64,000 nucleotides of DNA. Source: DAISKN01 sp963716925. GTDB taxonomy: Bacteria > Acidobacteriota > Vicinamibacteria > Marinacidobacterales > SMYC01. This document shows, piece after piece, positions 26,201-33,818 of this stretch. A program made the translations under genes and the position numbers. Each line of letters opens with the position of its first letter. Position 1 is the stretch's first letter. The stretch spans positions 434,001 through 498,000 of the forward strand of contig CAVQUX010000025.1 in NCBI GenBank assembly GCA_963716925.1, given 5' to 3'. Under the pieces are notes generated by a model. It saw only the letters and a list, made by a program, of their open reading frames with translations. It was not told the origin of the DNA and searched no databases.

Positions 26201-26427
26201 GTGCTCTGGAGAGCGCGCACCAGGGGATAGGTGATCTGATCCTCCACGAGGTCCGGGCTGCGCCCCATCCACTCGGTGAACACGATGACCTGTGGATCGG
26301 AGAGATCCGGAACGGCGTCGAGCGGGGTCTTGCGTATCGAGTCGATAGCCCAGGCCGCGAGGACGGCCACGGCGCCGAACACGATCCATCGGTGGTTCGC
26401 GCAAAATTCGATGGTTCGCTCGACCAT
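22939..26427 (-). CDS. cusA: CusA/CzcA-type heavy-metal efflux RND pump with Met/Gly-rich insert
   Basis: This 1162-residue protein is an RND inner-membrane pump of the heavy-metal efflux group, likely exporting Cu(I)/Ag(I). Features include the start MVERTIEFCANHRWIVFGAV, TPLDAVPDLSDPQVIV, GMSFIYAIF, the acid-containing helix SLGGIAIAIGELADAAIVLI and TRIDMLTTGVRTPVGIKV. About twelve membrane helices in two blocks are visible. At about residues 808-890 there is an 80-residue insertion, rich in Gly, Met, Ser and Pro, that most relatives lack; it sits between LRDILVPVP and AVPLGTLADIQV, in the periplasmic part. It is last in the csoR-tolC-cusB-cusA operon, two bases after cusB. Confidence 0.92.
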   Translation of the reverse strand: MVERTIEFCANHRWIVFGAVAVLAAWAIDSIRKTPLDAVPDLSDPQVIVFTEWMGRSPDLVEDQITYPLVRALQSTPSVDTVRGYSMFGMSFIYAIFGEGTDIYWARTRVLEQLGRVQQILPPGVSPVLGPDATGVGWVYQYVLEDASLRLDLAKLRELQDFTVRPALQAVSGVAEVASLGGFERQFQIVLDPTKLAAYGITLGDVTRAVRDANSEVGARVLELAGREYVLRGRGYVKSLEDLEESVVALGAGGNPIQVRDIATVRYGPEIRRGAADWNARGEAVGGIVVMRIGSNALEVIEALKREIAELSLPEGVRIVPTYDRSDLILGSIETLKNTLVEEGIIVAIVCLVFLFHARSALVAMIVLPLSVLLSFIAIRYLGLTSNIMSLGGIAIAIGELADAAIVLIENAHVRLAAAPEDSDRKRVIVEACKEVGRPIFFSLLLITVSFLPIFTLAGQAGRLFRPLAFTKTFAMLAASILSITLAPPLMVLLLRGRFRREEENPVNRLLGRIYRPAVRFMVRSRLLVVAAAAAILVLTVPVFLGLGSEFMPPLDEGSLLVMPTTFPGIAIEEARRALAYQNRTIMGFPEVASVHGKAGRAETATDPAQLDMIESVVTLRPRGQWPTYPAERWYSTISPEWLRAPLSRLWPDERRRTLEELARDMDRALRMPGYQMAIAPPIRTRIDMLTTGVRTPVGIKVFGSDLAEIERLSIALEGLLRGVPGTRSTFAERQTGREYIDITPDRRAIARYGLTVRDVNDVVEAAIGGMPVSTVIAGRSRFSVNLRYAADYRADPEALRDILVPVPSSEPVAEPEPGNAGAGATRETGGAGAMGGRGEALTSMGSMSGREGRSSMPTPGGFDRGSMLGGSPMAGRSQADPSDRWRQPGAAVPLGTLADIQVVTGPPMIKDENGVLVGYVFADIDLAERDLGGWVRDAKELVARDLVVPPGYRLQWTGQYEFLAEMESRMRIVLPMTLVLIVALLYMALRGLAQTLLVLLSLPFAVAGSVWLLAALDYHLSTAVWVGLIAVGGVAAETGILMIVYLDEAFERFRLQGLIRTPEEVDEAVVEGASARVRPLVMTVATTVLGLMPLLWESGVGADVSARTAAPVVGGLWSCMFLTLLVLPAAYSIWRRGQVRRGGFPEIAPEEFVDGAVAGAP

Positions 26428-26429
26428 GG

Positions 26430-27692
26430 TCAGTCTCGGTGCATCTCGTGCTCGCTCGTGGTCGCCGCCGGCTGCTGAGTCTGGCCCGCCCCGTGACCGG
26501 CGTGCGCCGGGCCGGCACCGGAAGCCCGGAGGCGGCTCTCCGAGTCGATGAGGAACACGCCGGAGGAAACGACCTCCTCGCCCTCGATGAGACCCTGGCG
26601 GACCTCGACCCGCTCCGCGAGTCTCACACCGAGCTCGACCGTCCGCGGCTCGAACCCGCCGGGACCCGAGGCGACGAACACATGCTGCTCGAGGCCGGTA
26701 TCGACGACCGCGTCCCGCGGCACGGTAAGCACGCGGCGCGGCCCGGCGTCGAACTCCGCCGTTCCGTACAGCCCCGGACGCAGCGCACCGTCGGAGTTGT
26801 CCACGACGAAGCGCACGCGAAGCGTTCGCGTCCGCTCGGTCAGCGTCGGGTAGAGAAACTCGACCCGCGCCTCGAACGGAGCCCTTCCGGAAGACGAGAA
26901 CTCGAGCCGCGCACGGTCCCCCCGATGGACTTCCGGGATATCGGCTTCCGGCACTTCGGCGAGCACCCACACCCGAGAGAGGTCGGCGACGATGACGATC
27001 TCCGTCGAGGGGTCGACGGCGGTTCCGACCGATATCCCTTGATGAAACACCACTCCCGACCGAGGCGCAACGACGGTCGTGAGCCGCATCGGCTCCCCAC
27101 GCTGCTCGAGCTCGAGAATTCCCGCTTCCGTCATGCCAAAGACCTTCAGCCGGGCGCGGGCGGCCTCGGCGACCGCGCTGCGGGGGCCGCCCGAGCTCGC
27201 CGCCCGGAGCGCCGACAGATACTCCGTCTGTGATGACAAGAGCTCCTGCGAGAAGATGCCGGCCAGAGGCTCTCCGGCGCGGACCTGCTGCCCCGTGGTG
27301 CTCACGTAGAGTTCCTCGATCCAGCCGGCCACCCGCGTGTGAACGTGGGAGACGCGCGACTCGTCGGTGACTACCGTCGCCACCGTGCGCACGGGTTTGG
27401 ATACGGTCTCCCATCGCGCCGACTCGGTGCGCACGTCCATCGAATCGAGCCGCGATGGATCGAGCTCGACCGGCACACGCGCGTGAGCGGCGTGCTCGGA
27501 TCCCGCGGCCGGCATGGCCATGCTTCCGGCCGGCTTCTCTTCCGTGATCGGAGGAAGACCGTGGTGCAAAGAAAAAGGCCAGCTGTGACGATAGTGCTGG
27601 ATCACGAGGAGAGACACGAGAACAACGAAGGTGACGACGACCCCGGAGCCTACTGAAATCCAGTCACGGAGCCGCTGATCGAGGCTGCTCAT
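26430..27692 (-). CDS. cusB: CusB-type periplasmic adaptor of the metal efflux pump
   Basis: This 420-residue membrane-fusion protein has an N-terminal anchor (VGSGVVVTFVVLVSLLVIQ). It then has a Met/His-bearing segment (GSMAMPAAGSEHAAHA), a barrel-sandwich region (THVRVAG-type sequence, QQVRAGEPLAGIFS), a helical hairpin and a beta-barrel domain (SRVWVLAEVPEADIPEVHRG). The tail is His-rich (HAGHGAGQ and EHEMHRD). Such adaptors link pump and outer-membrane channel and can hand metal to the pump; the Met/His ends fit Cu/Ag. It overlaps the tolC-like gene by four bases and ends two bases before cusA. Confidence 0.9.
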   Translation of the reverse strand: MSSLDQRLRDWISVGSGVVVTFVVLVSLLVIQHYRHSWPFSLHHGLPPITEEKPAGSMAMPAAGSEHAAHARVPVELDPSRLDSMDVRTESARWETVSKPVRTVATVVTDESRVSHVHTRVAGWIEELYVSTTGQQVRAGEPLAGIFSQELLSSQTEYLSALRAASSGGPRSAVAEAARARLKVFGMTEAGILELEQRGEPMRLTTVVAPRSGVVFHQGISVGTAVDPSTEIVIVADLSRVWVLAEVPEADIPEVHRGDRARLEFSSSGRAPFEARVEFLYPTLTERTRTLRVRFVVDNSDGALRPGLYGTAEFDAGPRRVLTVPRDAVVDTGLEQHVFVASGPGGFEPRTVELGVRLAERVEVRQGLIEGEEVVSSGVFLIDSESRLRASGAGPAHAGHGAGQTQQPAATTSEHEMHRD

Positions 27693-28978
27693 GGCGACAA
27701 TCCCCAGTCTCCCGTCGCGCGCTTGAGACGGGCCCAGGAAATGCCGAGGCCGAATTCCGCGGCCGCGAGCTCGGCTTCAGCCGACCACAAGGTCTGCGCG
27801 GCGTCGATGACGCTGACGAGAGGGAGCTGTCCCGCCGCATATCCACCGAGGGTCGGGTCGATCGCCTGCCGCGCGCGCGGAACGACTTCGTCGCGAAGGG
27901 CGAGAAACCGTTCCCGCGAAGCGATGGTCTGCTCGCGCGCGGCCACGGCATCGCCTTCCACCATTCGCCGCATCGCTTCGAGATCGGCACGGGCCATATC
28001 GACCATGGCCTCCGCCTCCGCCACCCCGGCGCTCAGGCGCTCGCGCCAGAGGGGCACGCTCACCCCCACCATGACCATCCAGCCCGCGCCGTCGGTCATG
28101 GTGTAAGACGGTCCAGTCCGGACCATCGCCATCGGCGAGTACATCGTCTTCATCACCGAGACTTCCGCGAGAGAGCGCCCGACTTCGGCTTCCCCCGCTC
28201 GCGGCTCGGGCCGCCTCACGAGGGCGGATTCCCGGACCGCTTCCATCGACGGAGGAAGAGCGGTCGGCGTCGTGTCCTCGAGCCCTGGCACGGACAGGTC
28301 GGCGGAGCGGCCCAGACTGGTGTTGAGCATGGCCTCCGCGGCCCGCAGTTCGGCGCCAATCGAGCGCAGAGCCGCTTCCAACCGAGACACCTCGATCTCG
28401 GCCCGGAGAACGTCGGCCTGGGTACCGGTGCCCGCCGAGTACCGGGCGACGGCGGCGCCGACGAACTCCTGGGAAAGCTGGCGCTGTTCTCGAAGGATGT
28501 CGGCGATACGGCGGCGCTCCTGGAGCATATAGAAAGCCGTGACCGCCTGGAGCTCCACGTCGAGGGCGATCCGGTCCGTCTCGGCGCGAAAGCGCTGCCA
28601 CTCCGCCTCGGCTGAGGTTCGCCGGTGCCCCCGAACTCCCGAAAGCGGGAACCTCTGTTCCACGCTGATGCTGTAATCGACACCCTCGAAGTTGAATGGC
28701 AGATGGTCAATCGAGGGGAAGATGACTGGATCCTCGAGCGCCGAGACGATGGCCGGACGCTCGGCCGCTGCGCGGGCGCGCGCGCGGGCCGCTGCGATCT
28801 CCGCTCGATGCTCCCCCGCGATCTGAATGACCAGTTCGAGCCGCAGAGGATCCGGCAAAGGTTCGGGGCCCTGCGCGCGCGCTTCTAGAGGAGCCCGGAT
28901 TCCGAGCACCGCGAGCACCGCGAGCGCCAGACGTGCGGGCCGGGCACCAAGACGATGATTCCTCGATGGCTTCGTCAT
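27689..28978 (-). CDS. TolC/CusC-type outer-membrane efflux protein
   Basis: This 429-residue protein is an outer-membrane factor of the TolC family. It has a signal peptide (LALAVLAVLGIRAPLEARAQ) and two repeated coiled-coil halves: AEIAAARARARAAAERPAI to LNTSLGRSA in the first, and ESALVRRPEPRAGEAEVGRS to WSAEAELAAAEFGLGISWA in the second. A Met-rich stretch (SVMKTMYSPMAMVRTGPSYT) resembles those in copper-efflux channels. It forms the outer channel for CusBA. Its start overlaps the csoR stop as ATGA, so translation is coupled. Confidence 0.88.
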   Translation of the reverse strand: MTKPSRNHRLGARPARLALAVLAVLGIRAPLEARAQGPEPLPDPLRLELVIQIAGEHRAEIAAARARARAAAERPAIVSALEDPVIFPSIDHLPFNFEGVDYSISVEQRFPLSGVRGHRRTSAEAEWQRFRAETDRIALDVELQAVTAFYMLQERRRIADILREQRQLSQEFVGAAVARYSAGTGTQADVLRAEIEVSRLEAALRSIGAELRAAEAMLNTSLGRSADLSVPGLEDTTPTALPPSMEAVRESALVRRPEPRAGEAEVGRSLAEVSVMKTMYSPMAMVRTGPSYTMTDGAGWMVMVGVSVPLWRERLSAGVAEAEAMVDMARADLEAMRRMVEGDAVAAREQTIASRERFLALRDEVVPRARQAIDPTLGGYAAGQLPLVSVIDAAQTLWSAEAELAAAEFGLGISWARLKRATGDWGLSP

Positions 28979-29322
28979 CGGTCTTTCCCTCTGGACGTTG
29001 GATCTGCAGTGTGGTCGGCGGCAGCGCCGGCATCAGAGCTTCCCTCGACGCGGCAGAAACGAGTGAACACATTCATGAGCTCGTCGATCTTCTTGCGCCG
29101 CTGTTGTTGGTCTCGGCTTCTGAGCGCCTGAGTGAGGCAGGTCTCGATGTGCCCGGCCAGGATCACTCTTCCTGTCTCCATCAGAGCCGCCTGGACCGCC
29201 GTTATCTGAAGGAGCACGTCCACGCAGTACCGGTCCTCATCGAGCATCCGCTGGACGCCCGCCACCTGCCCGGCGATCCGCTTGAGCCGTCCCTGTGCTT
29301 TGTCCCGAGTGTCCTCTTGCAT
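28975..29322 (-). CDS. csoR: CsoR/RcnR-family metal-sensing repressor
   Basis: This 115-residue all-helical repressor has the CsoR copper-site signature: Cys33 in RYCVDVLLQ, and His58 and Cys62 in GHIETCL. The upstream helix is typical (AQGRLKRIAGQVAGVQRML). CsoR proteins bind DNA as tetramers and release it when Cu(I) binds, so it should switch on the pump genes that follow. The ATG at 29322 was chosen because the family core starts there; a longer reading frame upstream is not family-like. The stop overlaps the tolC-like start. The inverted repeat at 29342-29381 is a likely target. Confidence 0.9.
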   Translation of the reverse strand: MQEDTRDKAQGRLKRIAGQVAGVQRMLDEDRYCVDVLLQITAVQAALMETGRVILAGHIETCLTQALRSRDQQQRRKKIDELMNVFTRFCRVEGSSDAGAAADHTADPTSRGKDR

Positions 29323-29341
29323 GCCCTCTCCCTCGCGAATA

Positions 29342-29381
29342 CCGTACCGGCTGGCGGTTTCGATACCCATACCCGGTACGG
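29342..29381. promoter_or_regulatory. Inverted repeat upstream of csoR, likely CsoR operator
   Basis: CCGTACCGG at 29342-29350 and its exact complement CCGGTACGG at 29373-29381 are 22 bases apart, 20 to 60 bases upstream of the csoR ATG. Between them lies GATACCCATACCC, which resembles the GGTA/TACC-containing operators of this family. Confidence 0.5.
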
Positions 29382-29702
29382 CTTCACGAAATGTGCCAGA
29401 GCCCGGACCCCTCCCACAGGCGCCCTTTGTTGCGGAGAACGACCAACACTGCGCACGGACGCGCACTCACTGCGCGCGAGCACGCAGAGACCTCCGTTCA
29501 GACGAAAGGAAGCGGCAGCGAGTGCACTCGAGGGGCAATGCGAGAGGGCGGGTTTCCCTGCTGACCGCGGAGCCGGGAGTGGACTCCAGAGACTCCAGCT
29601 CTCCGAGATTGCCGGGCGCTACATCGATTTCAGCGAGGTCGTGAACTCGGTCGCGGTACGCCGACGACTACGGTGCGACCTCCGCTCCAGGAAGCCGGCC
29701 CT
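29382..29702. other. Intergenic stretch upstream of the csoR operon
   Basis: About 320 bases lie between the csoR operator region and the next lipoprotein gene. No family-like reading frame, tRNA or clear terminator was seen. It may hold the csoR promoter at its left end and leader or terminator sequence for the lipoprotein gene. Confidence 0.4.
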
Positions 29703-30122
29703 CTAGTGCTGATGCCCGCCGGTCGGGTGCTCGTGGGTGATGTTCCACTTCACCTCGCCGGCGTCGACTCCCTCCACGACACCCTGGCCGTTGTGCCATC
29801 CCAAACCGCATCCAGGGCAAACGGCATCGCCGGCCTGGACGTTCGTAAAGCAGTCGCAGGCTCCGTCGTGAAGAGCGCACCAGTCGCACGAGGGTTGAAC
29901 GCAACAGTTGTACTTCCCCTGGTCGAAAAGCTGCGTCTTGACGGCCTCGAGCCGGGTCTCGATCTGCTCGAGTTGAGCCTCCGGAGAAAGCGTCGTCGAG
30001 CTCGCTTCCTGACTCTCTTCCACCTCGATATCAGGCTTCGGTGGCGTGGTTTGAGGAGCCGTGCAGGCGAGAGAGATCGCAAGAATCGGGCTTACGAATG
30101 CCAAGCAGCATGTCGATTTCAT
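29703..30122 (-). CDS. Cys/His-rich lipoprotein, likely metal-related
   Basis: This 139-residue protein has a lipoprotein signal ending in the lipobox ISLAC, a short charged linker, and a coiled-coil-like segment (EAQLEQIETRLEAVKTQLFD). A Cys-rich domain follows (NCCVQPSCDWCALHDGACDC, then VCPGCGLGW), and it ends in HEHPTGGHQH. At least eight mature cysteines in CC, CxxC and CxC spacing plus the terminal His cluster suggest a metal-binding role, probably copper or zinc. It lies just upstream of the csoR-cus operon on the same strand, which supports a role in metal handling. I know no named family. Confidence 0.68.
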   Translation of the reverse strand: MKSTCCLAFVSPILAISLACTAPQTTPPKPDIEVEESQEASSTTLSPEAQLEQIETRLEAVKTQLFDQGKYNCCVQPSCDWCALHDGACDCFTNVQAGDAVCPGCGLGWHNGQGVVEGVDAGEVKWNITHEHPTGGHQH

Positions 30123-30317
30123 CGATGCGCTCCTTTAGCTGCTGGCAACTCTATCGCGGATGGGTGGCTTCGGAAGGAAGCGTAGCATTCCGGAACAGGC
30201 TGGCGATCAGCGATTCCGACGAGGTCCTCGCCGAGGATAGCCGCTGAGACGTCCCCGTCCAGGACATGGAGCGTAGCGAACCAGGGGCAGTCTCCGACTC
30301 CTTCCTCTTCCCGCGAC

Positions 30318-30812
30318 CTACTGACGGATGATGGTCACCCTCGCGGTGTTGCTCCTCTGACCGATCCCGTCCTCACACCAGAAAGCATAATCGTAGTTTC
30401 CTGGGGGCGCGTTCTGTCCATGGCAGCCGATCTGATTCTCGGGGTCCATGTAATGGTAGATCCCATCACCGGGAACATCGTCTCCATGAGTTCCGTCGTC
30501 GTAACAAAGTACCGTGCCGGAAAACCCTCCCATCATGGACCCGCCGTGGTGGTTCGGTCCAGGCTGCGCATACTGGAGAACGACTCGGCGGATGGTGGCG
30601 GGCCCGCCGGGTGCCTGGACATGGATGCGGAAGAGACTGGGCTGGTTCGTGCCTGGCGACACGATGCCTTGAACCGGCACGCCTCCCACGAGGACCTGCG
30701 GATTCGTCACCACGGGTCCTCCCGACATCGAAGATGACGGTCCCATAGGCATCGAGGACGAGTCGGAGCAAGCCGCAAGAGACATTGTCAGTAGCGCGAG
30801 ACTCCCCTTCAT
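30318..30812 (-). CDS. Lipoprotein with Ig-like/choice-of-anchor-type domain
   Basis: This protein of about 164 residues has a lipobox (LLTMSLAAC) followed by a Ser/Met/Pro-rich linker (SMPMGPSSSMSGG). A beta-rich domain then carries the pattern VLCYDDGTHGDDVPGDGIYH, which recalls extracellular domains that bind calcium or close a beta sandwich (choice-of-anchor X-like). Two Cys residues (IGC, AFWC) may form a disulphide. The function is unknown. A GTG at 30830 is an alternative start. It is on the same strand as the Cys-rich lipoprotein, 195 bases upstream. Confidence 0.58.
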   Translation of the reverse strand: MKGSLALLTMSLAACSDSSSMPMGPSSSMSGGPVVTNPQVLVGGVPVQGIVSPGTNQPSLFRIHVQAPGGPATIRRVVLQYAQPGPNHHGGSMMGGFSGTVLCYDDGTHGDDVPGDGIYHYMDPENQIGCHGQNAPPGNYDYAFWCEDGIGQRSNTARVTIIRQ

Positions 30813-31120
30813 CGCATTTTTGATGCTCACGTTGGTTGAACCTCGACCGTGGAGCTGCAAGCTCCTTGCCATCGAGGAAGCGTGTTTGACCCGATGGCGC
30901 GACGACGGATAGCAGGAAGGCGGTCCAGCGAAGGGGGTCAAATCCCGCGTCCGCGGAGCTCAAGCGGGCGAAACCACGCAACGGCCGTTCTCCCGCGCTT
31001 CGGCCGACTGGATCGCCAGGGTCAAAGAGCGGAAGAGTTTGGAGCGAGATCCTGTCAAACGAACATCGAAGTGGCGGCGACGAGAGCCGCGGCCCCAAGA
31101 GCGACACCGGGAGCGCATCA
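30813..31120. other. Intergenic stretch between GNAT and lipoprotein genes
   Basis: These 308 bases follow the last gene of the benzoyl-CoA operon and precede the lipoprotein start. No convincing gene, tRNA or strong terminator was seen. The promoter of the lipoprotein gene should lie at the left part. Confidence 0.4.
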
Positions 31121-31606
31121 TCAATCCCGTCGGGTCCTCTCGAGATCCAGATCGAGGCAGAAACGGGGTGCCGGCTGGAACCCTTCGTGCTGGAAGAAAG
31201 CGAGAAGCGCCGGATTCTGCCAGCTCACTTCGGTCTGAAGGGTACGGATCCCGAGCCCGAGCAGGTTGGTCCTGAGCTGGTCGATTAGATCGCTTGCAAC
31301 GCCTCGCCCTCGAAAGTCCGGATGAACCCCCATCGTATCCAAAACCGCGACCGGCTCGGGCGCTCCGAACTCGCCGTAGTAGACGCGCGCGAGCAGGAAC
31401 CCGACGAAGATTCCATCGAGCTCGGCGCCGAGCGACACCTGAATTCCGGTGTCGGAAAGCGCCTGCTTCAGCTTGAGCTTGAAGTACTCCTCCCGCCTCC
31501 GGCCGATTGCCTTCGCGTCCAGGGCGATGACCGCATCCAGGTCCTGCGGTCGCAGTTGCCGGACGACGGCGCATTCACCGTCTCGCGGCGCGGGCTCGAT
31601 TCTCAT
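31121..31606 (-). CDS. GNAT N-acetyltransferase at the end of the benzoyl-CoA operon
   Basis: This 161-residue GNAT-fold enzyme transfers an acetyl group from acetyl-CoA to an unknown substrate. The acetyl-CoA loop is VHPDFRGRGVASDLI, preceded by strand AVLDTMG and followed by TEVSWQNPALLAFFQHEGF, typical of the family. The frame is intact. It starts 12 bases after the bcrD stop with a GGAGG ribosome site in the gap, so it belongs to the operon. GNAT proteins are known in aromatic-acid clusters (BadL in Rhodopseudomonas palustris). A role in acetylating a pathway enzyme or small regulator is possible but unproven. Confidence 0.8.
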   Translation of the reverse strand: MRIEPAPRDGECAVVRQLRPQDLDAVIALDAKAIGRRREEYFKLKLKQALSDTGIQVSLGAELDGIFVGFLLARVYYGEFGAPEPVAVLDTMGVHPDFRGRGVASDLIDQLRTNLLGLGIRTLQTEVSWQNPALLAFFQHEGFQPAPRFCLDLDLERTRRD

Positions 31607-31618
31607 CGCTGCGCCTCC

Positions 31619-32484
31619 TCATGCCGAGAGAGAGACGCCCTTCTCCCGCAGCTTCCTGCGCCCGGAACGCTCCCCAGATCGCGGCGCCCAGAGCGCCCGC
31701 GAGAACCGACTGCTCGTGGGCGCGAACGTCGATCCGCGCCCTGCTCCTTCGCCGCCTCGCGCAGCGCCGCGAGAAGCCCCACGTCGGCGGCCAGCCCGCC
31801 GGTCACGAGCACGACGCCCATCGCGCCCGCCGAGGTCAGCAGGCGCAGGTAGCGGCCGGCCATCGACTGGTGGATGCCCTTCAGGATGTTCGCGACGCTG
31901 ATGCCGCGCGAGACCATGTTGATGACGTCGGTCTCGGCCAGCACGGCGCAGATCGAGGAGCAGGCCTCGGGGTCGTCGGCCTGGAGCGAGAGCGGGCCGA
32001 TCTCCTCGAGCGTGACGCCGAGGTAGCGCGCGATGTTCTCGAGGAACTGGCCCGAGCCGGAGGCGCACTGGCTGGTCATCCGGTAGCCGAGCACCTTGCC
32101 GCGCTCGTCCATGAGGACGGCGCGCGTGTGCAGCGCGCCGATGTCGATGACGGCGCGCGCCTCGGGCTCGAGGAACAGCCCGCCGCGCGCGTGCGTCGTC
32201 ATGCCGTAGAAGTGGCCGGTGCGGAACGGGACGAGCTCGCCCTCGCCGGTGGTGGCGACGTAGTCGAGGTCCCGCGCGCGCGACGCCCGCCTCGGTCCAG
32301 CATCTTCGTGGAAGAGCTCCTCGGTCACCGCATGCGGGTCGCGCCGCCGGATGCGCTCCGGCCGCCGGCCACGAGCTGGCGCGTCGCCGCTCGCCTCGCG
32401 TCCTCGATCACGGCGACCTTGATGGCGGCGGAGCCCACGTCGATGCCCGCGGCTTCGCATCGCGCTCGACGGCTTCCAGGCCAT
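31619..32484 (-). CDS. bcrD: Benzoyl-CoA reductase subunit D (ATPase/activase), frame broken by extra bases
   Basis: Class I benzoyl-CoA reductase couples ATP hydrolysis to electron transfer onto benzoyl-CoA; subunits A and D form the ATP-hydrolysing, Fe-S-bearing module. Readable parts include IDVGSAAIKVAVIEDA (phosphate loop of the acetate kinase/Hsp70-like fold), TSQCASGSGQFLENIARYLG with an Fe-S cysteine, SSICAVLAETDVINMVSRGI, VTGGLAADVGLLAALREAAK, and a restored C-terminus LAGALGAAIWGAF. Extra bases are resolved at 32448-32451 (CG[C/G]), 31737-31740 (GG[C/G]) and 31650-31653 (GA[A/G]); more occur near 32250-32420. The start is approximate. The expected size, about 280 residues, fits the family. 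Confidence 0.85.
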
Positions 32485-33818
32485 CGAACCGCCTCCGCGG
32501 CTTCGTTCCGCCGCGCCCGTCGCGCAGCGCGAACAGCGCCGCGCCGAGCGCGCCGGTGTAGATCGAGTCCGGGCGAGATGTTGATGGCGACTCTCGCCGT
32601 AGTTCTCGAGGACCAGCTTCCGCAGCGCGTCGACGGCCGCCGGGTTCTTGGCGACGCCGCCGGTGAAGGTGAACTCGTCGGCGACGCCGCCCGAGCGGGC
32701 CAGGAGCGACATGGCCCGCAGGATGATGGCGCGGTGCAGGCCGGCCAGGATGTCCTCGCGCTTCTCGCCGAGCGAGAGCCGCTCGCGCAGCTCGGCGCCG
32801 GCGAACACCGTGCAGGTGGAGTTGATGCGCACCGGCCGCTCCGAGCTCGCAGGCCAGCGGCCCCAGCTCGTGCAGGCCGAGGTTCATCTCGTCGGCGATG
32901 TAGCCGAGGTAGCGGCCGCAGCCGGCCGCGCAGCGGTCGTTCATCTGGAACGACGTGACGATGCCCGTGCTCGTCCACCTGGATCGCCTTGGTGTCCTGG
33001 CCGCCGATGTCGAGCACCGTGCGCGTGCCCGGGAACATCGCGTGCGCGCCGCAGGCCGTGGCAGAGGATCTCGGAGCGGATCTGCGCCTTCGGGGAACGG
33101 CAGGCGCGCGCGCCCGTAGCCGGTGCCGACGCTCCCGACCTGCTCGAGCTCGCATCGCCGACCACGCGCGCGCACCGCCCGCGCCAGCGCCGGCGGCGGC
33201 CGGCCATCGCGGCCAGCGGCGGCCGCCGCGTGGTCCTCGAAGCGGCCCGCCGCCGTCGCGGAGGTTCTCGACGTCGAGGATCGCCTTGTCGAACAGCCCC
33301 ACCAGCGCGTCGAAGGCGACTCCGGCGGTCCCGGCGCGACTCGTCCTCGGCCAGGCGCAGGTAGCGGCTGCCGGCCAGGTCGCGGAAGAAGTCGCTCTTG
33401 CGGCGCGCGCCGCTCGGCGTAGAGCGCGGCCACCTCCGGCGTCCATCTGCGCGAGGATGCGATCCACGGCCTCGCGCACGCGAGGCCTTCGGCCGAGCGC
33501 TCGCCGAGCAGCCGCTGCAGCTCGACCTCGCGCAGCACCGGAGCTGCGCGCGGTACTGCTGCGGCGGAAGCGCGCTCGAGCGTCCTCGACCAGGCGGCGC
33601 TCTGCGGCGCTCGCCGCCACGCCGTCCGCTCCGAGCTCGGCGGCCGATCAGCGAGAAGCGCGTGTTGATCAGCGCCTCGCGCGAGCGCCACCTGGCAGGC
33701 CACGTCGTAGTTGCTGCGGCTGTTGGTGATGCCGCGGCCGAGGACGTCGCCGTCCTCGCCGAGCACGACGCGCCTTGGTGGTGGTGGAGCCGAGGTCGAT
33801 GCCGACGATGTACTTCAT
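32470..33818 (-). CDS. bcrA: Benzoyl-CoA reductase subunit A (ATPase/activase), frame broken by extra bases
   Basis: Partner of BcrD in the ATPase module. The start MKYIVGIDLGSTTTKA is the nucleotide-binding loop. Further segments, in different frames, are ITNSRSNYDVACQVA, GSVGTGYGRARLPFPE, FQMNDRCAAGCGRYLGYIA with Fe-S cysteines, STCTVFAGAELRERLSLGEK, DEFTFTGGVAKNPAAVDALR and YTGALGAALFALRDGRG. Order and spacing match the family (about 440 residues). Extra wobble bases are resolved at 33770-33773 and 33679-33682 (both GC[G/C], alanine). Its ATG overlaps the bcrB stop as ATGA. The 3' end and its overlap with bcrD could not be fixed exactly because the last codons are disturbed. Confidence 0.86.
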
